A stretch of DNA of 61,426 bases from Halanaerobium congolense. GTDB lineage: Bacteria > Bacillota > Halanaerobiia > Halanaerobiales > Halanaerobiaceae. Location of the stretch: assembly GCF_004366375.1 (NCBI RefSeq), contig NZ_SOEF01000019.1, positions 1 through 61,426 of the forward strand, in the 5' to 3' direction. The notes below the pieces were generated by a model, which was not told where the DNA came from, ran no database searches, and saw only the letters and a list, made by a program, of their open reading frames with translations. The position numbers were made by a program, and so were the translations under genes. Shown one piece after another: positions 44,429 through 53,579 of the stretch (position 1 is its first letter; each line of letters starts with the position of its first letter).

Positions 44429-46228
44429 CTAAAGTAAGTCAGAAATCGCATCTTTAAAATCATTAAACTCTGACTTCATTTCCGCTTCCGTCAACCCAAG
44501 TTGTTCTTTATAAACTGAAAAATCTTTTTCTAAAAAGTGATGTTCTAAATCCTCTATTAAACCCTTTAGCTCCAGCTTATCAAACCCACTTATATCTTTC
44601 TTCTTTGGAGCTTCACATTCGTCTAATCTCATTAGCTTAAAAATCAACAAAATCAAAAACTCTTTAATATAATTAAAACGACCAAAAAACCTTAGATCTG
44701 TATCTTTAGCTTGATAGGAGATTTCTCGATAATTAATAATCAGCAGTAGAAGGTTTCTGAAATCATAGGGCATTATAATTTTATGCTTTAAATTTGGGTA
44801 ATTATCTTTTATATTATCCCAGAAGTAATTAAGCCATTCATATTTTTCAAAATAAATGCAGCAGGCTCCAGCATATAAACTAAGTGAATATCTATTGCGA
44901 ACTTTAAAATAACTAAGAGCTTCCTTAATCTCTTCATTAATTTGTTTCTGCTCAATTATTTTTTTGTCAGCATATTGATTAATCTCATCTACATATTTCT
45001 GGAATTTATTCTGCCATTCAACTAAAGTTTTCTTATCGAAAATTAATTGTCTTTCTTTACTGAGTTCCTCTTCTAAGCTTCGTATTTCTTTCATTTTATC
45101 ATCATCAGAATCAAGAGAATTTGAATAGCAAATTGATTTATATTCCGGAACTTCTATAATTAATCTTTGACTTAATTCTTCTATTAACTTTGAAAAGGCT
45201 TTTTCATTTCCACTTTCTACAGTATAATAAATAATCTTCCTGATGTAAGAATTTAAAAGCTCAAGTTTATTTAAATTTTTATCGAGCTGCTCATCATCAA
45301 CTAAATAGAAATACTCTCTATACCAGCGAATTGTCAGCAGAGTTAATTTTTCTGGTTCTTCACTTTTATTAATTTCCTGCTTATAAAGAGTTGTTATTTT
45401 TCTTAATAAATATTCCAGCTCAGGATTGCTTTTATCTTCAGCTTCTGAATCGACCTGATCAGCATACTCATAAATTTCAGCTGCAATGAACTCAGTAATA
45501 ATTTCAGCTAAATACTGTGATTCATAATCATTTTCTTTTATCTGCTCGTAAAAATAAAACCACTGGTTAATTAAAAATTTATAAATTCTAATGCTATTTT
45601 TTTCTTTTCTCCGAATTAATTTATAACCGGAAAATATTTCACTGTGTTGTTGAAAAAGATTATCAAATTTTGATTCAATCTTTTCTTTGCTAACCTTCCC
45701 AACTTCGCTCAGAACAATTTTCATTTTTGCATCTAGATAATTCATCTCATCTGACAAATTTCTATCTACTATTTCTTTTTCTGATTCAAGCTTCATTTTT
45801 TTATCAATATTCTCAAGCAGCCAGTTTTTTTTTGAAGAAAAATTAACAAAAAAACCAAAAGCTTCTTTAAAATAGTAAAGCACTGCTATTGTAAAGCCAA
45901 AGCTTATAAACCCTAAAAAATTCAGTTTATTTAAAAATAATCTGTCATCTCTAAATACTAAAGCAATTATGATTACAGATAAATTAGCTAAATTCAGTTT
46001 CAACATTAACTTTATAATTTCATTTTCTAAAAATATTTCCTGTAAAACATCACTTTGGTATTTATCACTTAGTCTATTTGCTACTTCAATACTTAAAGGA
46101 AGAAAAATAGCAAGAATAGAAACACTTAAGGAGGCAGAGATGGTGTAATAAGTTGAACTAAATGAAAGGATATCTAAATCAAATAGTAAAGCAATTTGGT
46201 TTTGAAGTATCAAAGAAAGCTCTTCCAT
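44429..46228 (-). CDS. Three-TM protein with large cytoplasmic helical domain
   Basis: A 599-residue protein I do not recognise. Three TM segments lie near residues 27-48 (TISASLSVSILAIFLPLSIE), 77-93 (LNLANLSVIIIALVF) and 103-120 (FLGFISFGFTIAVLYYF). The remaining 470 residues are charged and helical, with coiled-coil potential around EEELSKERQLIFDKKTLVEW. It starts 25 bases after the FRG-domain gene and is surely co-transcribed. Membrane proteins with a cytoplasmic sensor are a common effector design in phage defence. That role is inference. Confidence 0.7.
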   Translation of the reverse strand: MEELSLILQNQIALLFDLDILSFSSTYYTISASLSVSILAIFLPLSIEVANRLSDKYQSDVLQEIFLENEIIKLMLKLNLANLSVIIIALVFRDDRLFLNKLNFLGFISFGFTIAVLYYFKEAFGFFVNFSSKKNWLLENIDKKMKLESEKEIVDRNLSDEMNYLDAKMKIVLSEVGKVSKEKIESKFDNLFQQHSEIFSGYKLIRRKEKNSIRIYKFLINQWFYFYEQIKENDYESQYLAEIITEFIAAEIYEYADQVDSEAEDKSNPELEYLLRKITTLYKQEINKSEEPEKLTLLTIRWYREYFYLVDDEQLDKNLNKLELLNSYIRKIIYYTVESGNEKAFSKLIEELSQRLIIEVPEYKSICYSNSLDSDDDKMKEIRSLEEELSKERQLIFDKKTLVEWQNKFQKYVDEINQYADKKIIEQKQINEEIKEALSYFKVRNRYSLSLYAGACCIYFEKYEWLNYFWDNIKDNYPNLKHKIIMPYDFRNLLLLIINYREISYQAKDTDLRFFGRFNYIKEFLILLIFKLMRLDECEAPKKKDISGFDKLELKGLIEDLEHHFLEKDFSVYKEQLGLTEAEMKSEFNDFKDAISDLL

Positions 46229-46253
46229 TATAATCTAACTCCTAATATCAATT

Positions 46254-47411
46254 TTAATCAGGTGGATAATATACCATCCGACCACCAATTGCCAGCCTTT
46301 CCTGATCAACAAATTCTTTAATATCCCAGGAATCATCAATTTTAGTCTTCAGGTCATCACTCAGCTCCAACGCCGGCTCACCAACTTCTGTTCCATAAGC
46401 AGCAAGTTTAGTCAGCCACCAGTCTTTAGATTTAATCACACCAAAATTATCATAAGCTTTATCAAAACTATCTTCACTAAAAGAATCGCCAGTTTTAATT
46501 TCATCTATCAGCCCACTTAAAAGCTCCATTGACCGATCATGAAAAAGTTCCCTGCCGCCATCGAAAAGTTCATAAATTTCTGCTGCAAATTCAGGGGTTC
46601 TTTTGAAATATAACTTTTCAAAGCCGTGGTCAGCTGCTAAATCATAATTAACTATATCACCTAACTTCATTGTATCGATAAAATAGCCCCTCTGCTTATA
46701 ACAGCGGGTAAAAGGTTGATAACCAATTGGAAGCACATCCTTAACTTTCTTTTCAGCTTTAAGATTAATAGTTAAATCATCTACCCTTTTATATAAAACA
46801 GCATGAGAACCAAAATCATTTTCTCTAATATCTCTTTTGCTAACAGGCTGATATTTTCCATTGCCCATATGTTTACAACAGGCAAAGAATAATGCTACTG
46901 CAAGATCATCCGTTATATCTAGATACTGAGTTCTAATGCCATAATGTTGAGCAATTACATAAGAAAATATATCACAATAATTCCAATCTAAATTATGTTT
47001 TAATTCATTAATCATATTTGAAAAAGCTATTATTTTTAATTGAGCAGTAAAGAATTCTAATTCTCTTTCTGCTTCTGTCTCTAATCCAGCAAGTTCTCGC
47101 CCTAAAGAAGATCTGCATTTAGATCCATTATTTTTTCTGCTGTAATCTTTTGCTTCACCCCTATAAAAAGTTTTTATAGGAGAATTCATTCCATATTTAA
47201 CTACTATTCCATGAGGATATCTGACTGTACTACCATTGGTAAACAAATCTGCATATAAATCTTCTCGTGCATTACGTCCTAAAGGAAAAACATCTTTACT
47301 AGCCATAGTAGCTCTTCTTGCAGTTGATACATTTTTGTTTCGTTCTTTATATTCCTGCTGCAGTGCTATAGTTCTCTTTAACTTATCAAGTTTAATAACT
47401 TTTTTAGTCAA
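46254..47411 (-). CDS. FRG-domain protein
   Basis: A 385-residue protein carrying an FRG domain: TFYRGEAKDY (81-90, the F/Y-R-G core), AQHYGIRTQYLDITDDLAVA (154-173) with FFACCKH after it, and QPFTRCYKQRGYF (232-244). FRG domains occur in many mobile and defence-associated bacterial proteins; the biochemical role is poorly known. The start is TTG with AGAGAGG at good spacing. The gene begins 18 bases after the flippase stop codon, so it is physically in the polysaccharide operon, and it precedes the 3-TM gene. Confidence 0.8.
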   Translation of the reverse strand: MTKKVIKLDKLKRTIALQQEYKERNKNVSTARRATMASKDVFPLGRNAREDLYADLFTNGSTVRYPHGIVVKYGMNSPIKTFYRGEAKDYSRKNNGSKCRSSLGRELAGLETEAERELEFFTAQLKIIAFSNMINELKHNLDWNYCDIFSYVIAQHYGIRTQYLDITDDLAVALFFACCKHMGNGKYQPVSKRDIRENDFGSHAVLYKRVDDLTINLKAEKKVKDVLPIGYQPFTRCYKQRGYFIDTMKLGDIVNYDLAADHGFEKLYFKRTPEFAAEIYELFDGGRELFHDRSMELLSGLIDEIKTGDSFSEDSFDKAYDNFGVIKSKDWWLTKLAAYGTEVGEPALELSDDLKTKIDDSWDIKEFVDQERLAIGGRMVYYPPD

Positions 47412-47429
47412 AATATAACCTCTCTTTTT

Positions 47430-48878
47430 TTATTTCACAGCACTTTTCAATCTCTTAATCTGTTCAAAATATTCTTTGCCGTCAATAATTAAAAAGATAG
47501 CTGCATAAACAACAATTCCAGTAATTACATTAATAGCTAATTGAATTGGCATTTGTTCAATATTCGGTGTTACTAGATAAGTTTTAGTTAAATATACAAT
47601 TATCATCATAAATATGGTGTATAAAAATGACTTCTTAATAAAGTTAACCAAATCCAATAAACTCATATTAATCAAACTACCAGTAATATAAAAACTAATC
47701 CAAAAAGCGTAAAAACTAAAAATTGCAACTCCAGCTGCAACTCCTATAATTCCCCAGTTCATACCAATGAGCATCGCAACTGCTAAATTACTAACAGCAA
47801 ACAAATTCCATTTAAATGAAATATCTGATCTTCCTTGAGATAATAAAATAGTCCCTAGTGTTGTTCCTAATGATTGTAAAGCACCCGTAATACTAAGTAT
47901 TTGAATTAATATAATTACCGGAATCCAATTTTCACCATAAATACTTAGGATAAACTCAGGAGCGACTATAAATAATCCTCCCATCATTGGAAAAGTTAAA
48001 AGTGAAATTAACTGTAAAACTTTAAGATAATATTTTTTTATTGATTTTTGATTATGTTTTATTTGAGAAAAAGCTGGTAAAAATGTATTGCTTATTACAC
48101 CACCAATTTTTTGAACCGGAATTAACATCATTTTATAAGCCAATGTGTAATAACCAAGTGCTTCTGAACCTAAAAATCTACCTATTAATAAATAATCCAG
48201 ATTACGATTAAAATAATTCAAAATGCTCGAGCCAAAAACATAAACACCAAAATTCAATAAATCTTTAATCTCTTTAAAATCAAATCTAAAACTAGGAACC
48301 CATCTATTAAATAATATTATTAAAATTGTATTAACAATATTTTTACTGATATAACCTAAAACTAAAGACTTAACACCAAAACCATTAACAGCTAAAATAA
48401 TAGTAATAATACCATAGGAAATTGTTGAAATGATATTGATATTAAAAAGCTCTTTGAATTTCATTTCTTTTCGTAATAAACTCTGTTGAATAAAAGAGAA
48501 AGAAACTACTGTAAAAACTATAGAAATAAGTCTTAATAACGGAGCTAAACTATTTTGGTTAAAAAATAAAGCAACTAAATCTGCACTAAAAAAGACAATC
48601 CCAGTCATTGTTATCCCAACAAACATATTAAACCAAAACAAAGAAGAAAGACGTCTTTGATTTAAATTTTCACCCTGAATAATTGCAGGTGAAAGACCAA
48701 ATTGATTCATCATATTAATTAAAGCTATAGTAGTTTGTATCATTCCCATAACACCAAAAGCATTGGGAGATAATAATCTTGCTAAAATAGCTGTTATTAT
48801 AAAATTTAGTCCGGTTAAAGAAACACTGGATAAACTATTCCAGATCCCTCCCCAGAAAGTTTTCTTTTTTAATGACAT
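47430..48878 (-). CDS. wzx: Wzx-type polysaccharide flippase
   Basis: A 482-residue MATE/MOP-superfamily membrane protein of the PST branch, with about 12-14 TM helices. N-terminal TFWGGIWNSLSSVSLTGLNF and ILARLLSPNAFGVMGM are typical of Polysacc_synt proteins, as is IIQGENLNQRRLSSLFWF. It flips the lipid-linked repeat unit to the outer face of the inner membrane, working with the PHPT initiator and a Wzy polymerase. Normal length. Confidence 0.9.
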   Translation of the reverse strand: MSLKKKTFWGGIWNSLSSVSLTGLNFIITAILARLLSPNAFGVMGMIQTTIALINMMNQFGLSPAIIQGENLNQRRLSSLFWFNMFVGITMTGIVFFSADLVALFFNQNSLAPLLRLISIVFTVVSFSFIQQSLLRKEMKFKELFNINIISTISYGIITIILAVNGFGVKSLVLGYISKNIVNTILIILFNRWVPSFRFDFKEIKDLLNFGVYVFGSSILNYFNRNLDYLLIGRFLGSEALGYYTLAYKMMLIPVQKIGGVISNTFLPAFSQIKHNQKSIKKYYLKVLQLISLLTFPMMGGLFIVAPEFILSIYGENWIPVIILIQILSITGALQSLGTTLGTILLSQGRSDISFKWNLFAVSNLAVAMLIGMNWGIIGVAAGVAIFSFYAFWISFYITGSLINMSLLDLVNFIKKSFLYTIFMMIIVYLTKTYLVTPNIEQMPIQLAINVITGIVVYAAIFLIIDGKEYFEQIKRLKSAVK

Positions 48879-48897
48879 ATTTCACTCCTGAAAATAA

Positions 48898-49764
48898 TTA
48901 TTTCTTAGAATAAAATTCATATCCTAACTTTTCCATTTCTGAAGAACAAATATTTTCTATATTTCGAATTACTTCTTCTGAAAATAATTCTGTAATCTCT
49001 TTATTTTTATTTTCACCTTTAGGTTGATATTGTTTGTCTACTAAATGAGAAATATCATTTTGCTTTTTTATATTTAAATCTTCACAATATCTTTGAATTG
49101 AACTTGTTTTATCTTCTATAAAATCCTCATAGCGAATTAAATAAATAGAATCTTTATTTTCTAGAAATAATTTAACAGTATAAACCCAATTATATGCCAT
49201 AGAATAGGGAACTTTATTAGAAGGATTATCCCCTAAAACTTTACCATTCACAAACCATTTCCAAGGATTAATGATTTTCATATCATCTATTTCTTTGGTA
49301 TCTATTGGTAAACTACTGGGAGAAATATTAACTCTATCCAAGACACTCCTGACATTATCAACAGGATGTCTTGTAATTAAAACTATTTTTGACTTTGGAA
49401 ATATGTCTTTTATTTTAGAATACAAAAATGTCAAATTAGGCTCCTTGACTAATTTTTTAGCAAAGCGATGAGGGTTTTCACTAATAAACTTTTCAAGTTC
49501 AATATTTCCTTTATATAATTCTAATTGTTTATACCACATTTCTGGTATATCTATAGTTTTTGTTAAACCACCATAAACTGCAATTAAGCTTGAAATAACA
49601 GATGTCCCAGTTTTTGGATTTCCAATAACTATGAACTTAGGATTAGAGCCAAATTTTAGTTTCAAATTATAAACAGGGTTGAAAATTTTATAATAAATTT
49701 TATTAATATACTTATTAATTAATTGTCTTCTCCCCATTTTAATTAACTCCATCATAAAATTCAA
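48898..49764 (-). CDS. Sulfotransferase
   Basis: A 288-residue PAPS-dependent sulfotransferase-like protein. The 5'-phosphosulfate loop is KFIVIGNPKTGTSVISSLIA; the 3'-phosphate segment is VLITRHPVDNVRSVLDRV, with Arg and Ser at the expected spacing. It may sulfate the surface polysaccharide, which suits a halophile. Its 3' side lies by the flippase gene and its start overlaps the aminotransferase gene. A second sulfotransferase gene at 36135-36630 is dead. Confidence 0.82.
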   Translation of the reverse strand: MNFMMELIKMGRRQLINKYINKIYYKIFNPVYNLKLKFGSNPKFIVIGNPKTGTSVISSLIAVYGGLTKTIDIPEMWYKQLELYKGNIELEKFISENPHRFAKKLVKEPNLTFLYSKIKDIFPKSKIVLITRHPVDNVRSVLDRVNISPSSLPIDTKEIDDMKIINPWKWFVNGKVLGDNPSNKVPYSMAYNWVYTVKLFLENKDSIYLIRYEDFIEDKTSSIQRYCEDLNIKKQNDISHLVDKQYQPKGENKNKEITELFSEEVIRNIENICSSEMEKLGYEFYSKK

Positions 49765-50878
49765 TTATTTTTTCAGCAATATATTCAATATCTCTATCTT
49801 TCAATCCATAATACATAGGCAAACGTACTAATTTTTCACTCTCACTGGTAGTAAACTTATCTTCACCAACAAACTCACTGAATTTTTTACCAGCTTTAGT
49901 AGAATGCAAAGGTATATAATGAAAAACAGATTGAATATCATTTTCTTTTAAATAAGAAATCAGTTTAGTTCTTTCTTCTAAACTTTCCGTCTTTATATAA
50001 AACATATGGGCATTGTGTTCACAGTTATCTGGAATATATGGTAAACTGATCATGTTTTTTTCTTCCAATGGTTTCAATAATTTATAATACAAATTCCAAG
50101 ATGACACCCTATTATTATTAATTTCTTCAGCTTTTTCTAATTGAGCATATAAATAAGCAGCATTTATTTCACTGGGAAGATAAGAAGAACCATGATCCTG
50201 CCAGGTATATTTGTCTACCTGACCTCTGAAAAATTGACTTCTATTAGTTCCCTTTTCTCTAATAATTTCAGCTCTTTCTTTGAATTTTTCATTATTAATA
50301 ATTAAGGCTCCACCTTCACCACTAGAATAATTTTTGGTTTCATGAAAACTATAACAACCTAAATCACCTAGTGTTCCCAAATATTCATCGTTATACTTCG
50401 ACATAACTCCCTGAGCAGCATCTTCAATAACATATAAATCATACTCATCAGCAATTGAGTTAATCTTATTCATATCACAACTTACACCAGCATAATGAAC
50501 CGGGACTATAGCTTTAGTTTTATTTGTTATTGCCTGTTCTATTAAATCTGCATCCATGTTCATTGTCTCTGGCTCAATATCTATAAACTTTATTATTGCT
50601 CCTCTTAATACAAAGGCATTAGCAGTAGAAGTAAACGTATATGAAGGCATTATAACTTCATCACCTTTTTGAATATCAATTAACAAAGCTGCTAATTCTA
50701 GGGCATGAGTCCCAGAAGTTGTTAAAAGAGCTTTTGAACAGTTAAATTTATCTTCCATCCATTTATGGCATTTTTTTGTAAAAGGACCATCACCAGAAAT
50801 TTTATTGTTTTCTTCAACTGCTTCTTTAATATAATCTATTTCTTTATTGATGTGAAGCGGTACATTAAAAGTTATCAC
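49739..50878 (-). CDS. wecE: dTDP-4-amino-4,6-dideoxygalactose transaminase (WecE/RffA)
   Basis: A 379-residue PLP-dependent DegT/DnrJ/EryC1/StrS aminotransferase. The PLP lysine is in CYSFHETKNYSSGEGG. GTNRSQFFRGQVDKYTWQDH and SSYLPSEINAAYLYAQLE are the WecE-specific blocks, clearer than for generic family members. It converts dTDP-4-keto-6-deoxyglucose to dTDP-Fuc4N. It is bracketed by WecF-like, WecD-like, RfbA and RfbB genes, which complete the dTDP-Fuc4NAc route. Confidence 0.92.
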   Translation of the reverse strand: MITFNVPLHINKEIDYIKEAVEENNKISGDGPFTKKCHKWMEDKFNCSKALLTTSGTHALELAALLIDIQKGDEVIMPSYTFTSTANAFVLRGAIIKFIDIEPETMNMDADLIEQAITNKTKAIVPVHYAGVSCDMNKINSIADEYDLYVIEDAAQGVMSKYNDEYLGTLGDLGCYSFHETKNYSSGEGGALIINNEKFKERAEIIREKGTNRSQFFRGQVDKYTWQDHGSSYLPSEINAAYLYAQLEKAEEINNNRVSSWNLYYKLLKPLEEKNMISLPYIPDNCEHNAHMFYIKTESLEERTKLISYLKENDIQSVFHYIPLHSTKAGKKFSEFVGEDKFTTSESEKLVRLPMYYGLKDRDIEYIAEKIIEFYDGVN

Positions 50879-50896
50879 AATTCCATCTCCTAATTT

Positions 50897-51964
50897 CTAG
50901 CTATTAAAAATATTACTCCATTCTTCTATGAATACATCAATATTAAATCGAAAATCAATCTTTTTCCTATTCTTTTTTGCAACTTCAGAATCAATTTCAT
51001 CTAATAGATCATTATTAGAATTATTAAATGAAAAAACTTTAATATCATTTTCTTGCATAAAATCCCAGGTCACTATATCATCTCTAATATAGACCTTTTT
51101 ACCAAGATAAAGCAAAGTTAAAATGTTCCCCATAGCTTGCTGTCTTTGATGATTAAAAATTGCTATATCAATATTACTCAGCAATTTATTATAAGTTTTT
51201 AAATCCATAAACTTAGTTAATGGAACAAAATCTTTACCAAATACTTTTTTGCCATATTTAATAACTTTCTTTTTTTGATCTTCTTTGCCATATGATAAAG
51301 GACAAATTATTTTTATCTTTTCATTTTCATTTTTATTTTCTTTTATTTTATCTAAAATTTCTACATGATTATTACTGGGATCAGCAGAATTGCCAACCTG
51401 TATAAAAATATGTTCTTTATTATGAGTATTAATTTTAAAATTAGTCTTAGGAATATTATAGCTAGGTATATTACTTAAATAACAAATACACTTATAATAA
51501 TTAGCTTTTGTTTTATACCACTGTTGAGCTAATTTATAGTCACCCTTTATATAAGTAATTATCCCTTCAATATTTTTAATTACATAAAATATCATATAAT
51601 TATAAATTTTACTTTTCAATTTTCTTTTTTTTAGACGTTTTTTATAACTATATAAATCTCCCCCCCATAAAATCCATTTACACTTTTTTAAAAGCCAGGG
51701 GTTAGTAAATAATATAATAAATATATTTCTATTAAATAAACCATGTAAAAAAATATTATCAGTTAAATATAAATCTTTTAATATCTTTAAATAATCTTTT
51801 TTGCTGTGATATTGAAAAATGTTTTTCTTATTATTATAATAAGAATTTTTATTATTTTTTGATAAAATAATAAATTTATGTTTTTGAAAATAAAAGTATT
51901 CTTCTATAAATCTAATATATGGCTCAATAAACTTATCATCATTCATTATATGTAAATGTTTCAT
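50897..51964 (-). CDS. wecF: Fuc4NAc transferase-like protein (WecF/GT56)
   Basis: A 355-residue protein of GT56 size (E. coli WecF is about 359). It begins MKHLHIMNDDKFIEPYIRF and has KKCKWILWGGDLYSYKK, the family's WGGDLY core, plus IFIQVGNSADPSNNH and FNHQRQQAMGNILTLLYLGK later. It transfers Fuc4NAc from the dTDP donor to a lipid-linked acceptor. It overlaps the WecD-like gene by 4 bases. The enzyme is best known from enterobacterial common antigen synthesis, so its presence here points to a similar sugar. Confidence 0.85.
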   Translation of the reverse strand: MKHLHIMNDDKFIEPYIRFIEEYFYFQKHKFIILSKNNKNSYYNNKKNIFQYHSKKDYLKILKDLYLTDNIFLHGLFNRNIFIILFTNPWLLKKCKWILWGGDLYSYKKRLKKRKLKSKIYNYMIFYVIKNIEGIITYIKGDYKLAQQWYKTKANYYKCICYLSNIPSYNIPKTNFKINTHNKEHIFIQVGNSADPSNNHVEILDKIKENKNENEKIKIICPLSYGKEDQKKKVIKYGKKVFGKDFVPLTKFMDLKTYNKLLSNIDIAIFNHQRQQAMGNILTLLYLGKKVYIRDDIVTWDFMQENDIKVFSFNNSNNDLLDEIDSEVAKKNRKKIDFRFNIDVFIEEWSNIFNS

Positions 51965-52674
51965 ATTAGATCCTTATTAAATTTATTGATTTTATAATAC
52001 CAGCTATTGATTTTATTTAACTTAAAATTATTTTTATAATAAAAGTTTAGTGCATTATAATTAGTTCCCTGAGTAGATACAATTAATCTTTCTATTTTTT
52101 TTTCTTTTAAAAGTTTATAAGCACTACTTAATAATTTACTCCCAATACCTAAACCCTGATTATTTTTTTTTACACCGAGCAAACCAATCTCTGCAGAATC
52201 ATCATTTAAAAATTTTAAAGTAATAAAACCAATTATTTTGTTTTGATCATTTCTTTCAATTATACAACAATCATCAAATGTACCTAAAACACTTTTTTTT
52301 ACCCAAAGACTATAAAAATTACTAATTTTTTGGTTTGTTAACCTCTCAAATACATCAAATCTGCTTTTTTCAAAAACATTTGAAGCAATTAAACAAACAT
52401 CATCTATATCTTTTTTTTGTGCAATTTCAAATTGGCTTCTTTTATAATTATAATTACTTAAATTTCTAACTAATGAAATTTCTAAATTAATAAAATTAAA
52501 TTTTTTTGATTCTAAAAAATTAATTATTTTCTTTTTATTAATTTCAACCTTAGACTGTATAATATCATAATCAAAAAAATTATGCTCTTCAGCTTCAAAA
52601 TTATCATTTTCAAAATGTAAGTCAGCAATTTCAAGATCCCAAAAATCACTATCCCATTTAAGTCTGTTTAACAT
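51961..52674 (-). CDS. wecD: GNAT acetyltransferase, WecD-like
   Basis: A 237-residue GNAT protein. The N terminus [20 protein letters not shown] is typical of WecD/RffC. The acetyl-CoA loop is in LLGVKKNNQGLGIGSKLLSS (Q/RxxGxG/A) followed by a conserved ALNFYYKNNFK end. It would acetylate dTDP-Fuc4N to dTDP-Fuc4NAc. It abuts the RfbA stop (ATG overlapping) and overlaps WecF. Very AT-rich even for this locus. Confidence 0.85.
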   Translation of the reverse strand: MLNRLKWDSDFWDLEIADLHFENDNFEAEEHNFFDYDIIQSKVEINKKKIINFLESKKFNFINLEISLVRNLSNYNYKRSQFEIAQKKDIDDVCLIASNVFEKSRFDVFERLTNQKISNFYSLWVKKSVLGTFDDCCIIERNDQNKIIGFITLKFLNDDSAEIGLLGVKKNNQGLGIGSKLLSSAYKLLKEKKIERLIVSTQGTNYNALNFYYKNNFKLNKINSWYYKINKFNKDLI

Positions 52675-53561
52675 TAATATCGCCTCAAATATTTATTCTC
52701 CGTACATAAATTAGTTAGATATTTCCCATAGTCAGTTTTAATTAAATTATCAGCAAGATTTAATAATTCTTCATCATCAATCCAGCCATTACGATAAGCA
52801 ATTTCTTCAACACAAGCAATGTAAAGACCCTGTCTCTTCTGTACTGCTTCAACAAAATTAGCTGCATTTAATAAACCATCATGAGTTCCAGTATCTAACC
52901 AGGCTAACCCTCTACCCAAAAGTTCTACATTAAGAGTACCATCTTCCATATATAATTTATTTAAATCAGTTATTTCTAATTCTCCTCTATCAGAAGGAGT
53001 AAGTTTCTTAGCTTTTTCAACAACAGAATTATCATAAAAATACAAACCAGGAACAACATAATTTGACGTAGGATTATCTGGCTTCTCTTCTAAAGAAATA
53101 ACCTTCTGCTCTTCATCAAATTCAACAACTCCAAAAGATTCAGGGTTAGTAACATAATAACCAAAAATTGTAGCTCCATCATTTAAGTTAGCTGCCTTCT
53201 TAAGTTTTGGTGTGAAACCCTGACCAAAAAAAATATTATCTCCCAAGATTAAAGAAACATTATCATCACCTATAAAATCTTCACCAACGATAAAAGCCTC
53301 TGCCAGACCATTTGGTTCATCCTGAACTTCATAAGAAAGTTCTAAACCTAAATGGCTGCCATCACCAAGTAATTCTTCAAACAATGGTAGATCTCTTGCT
53401 GTAGAAATAATTAATATTTTTCTTATCCCAGCTAGCATTAGAACAGAAAGCGGATAATAAATCATTGGTTTATCATAGATCGGTAAAATTTGTTTTGAAA
53501 TTGATTTTGTAGCTGGATATAATCTGGTTCCTTTGCCCCCAGCTAAGATAATACCTTTCAA
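52674..53561 (-). CDS. rfbA: Glucose-1-phosphate thymidylyltransferase
   Basis: A 295-residue RfbA/Rml[21 protein letters not shown] is the nucleotide-binding start, with [28 protein letters not shown] and [19 protein letters not shown] as substrate-binding blocks. It forms dTDP-glucose from dTTP and glucose-1-phosphate, the first step for the Fuc4NAc donor. Length matches long-form RmlA (about 292). Second gene of the locus; the rfbC and rfbD genes of the rhamnose route are absent. Confidence 0.95.
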   Translation of the reverse strand: MKGIILAGGKGTRLYPATKSISKQILPIYDKPMIYYPLSVLMLAGIRKILIISTARDLPLFEELLGDGSHLGLELSYEVQDEPNGLAEAFIVGEDFIGDDNVSLILGDNIFFGQGFTPKLKKAANLNDGATIFGYYVTNPESFGVVEFDEEQKVISLEEKPDNPTSNYVVPGLYFYDNSVVEKAKKLTPSDRGELEITDLNKLYMEDGTLNVELLGRGLAWLDTGTHDGLLNAANFVEAVQKRQGLYIACVEEIAYRNGWIDDEELLNLADNLIKTDYGKYLTNLCTENKYLRRY

Positions 53562-53579
53562 ATTAAATCCCTCCAGTTT

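Noticed and set aside
49271-49471. Plus-strand ORF opposite the sulfotransferase
   Set aside because: Antisense shadow of a gene with clear PAPS-binding motifs.
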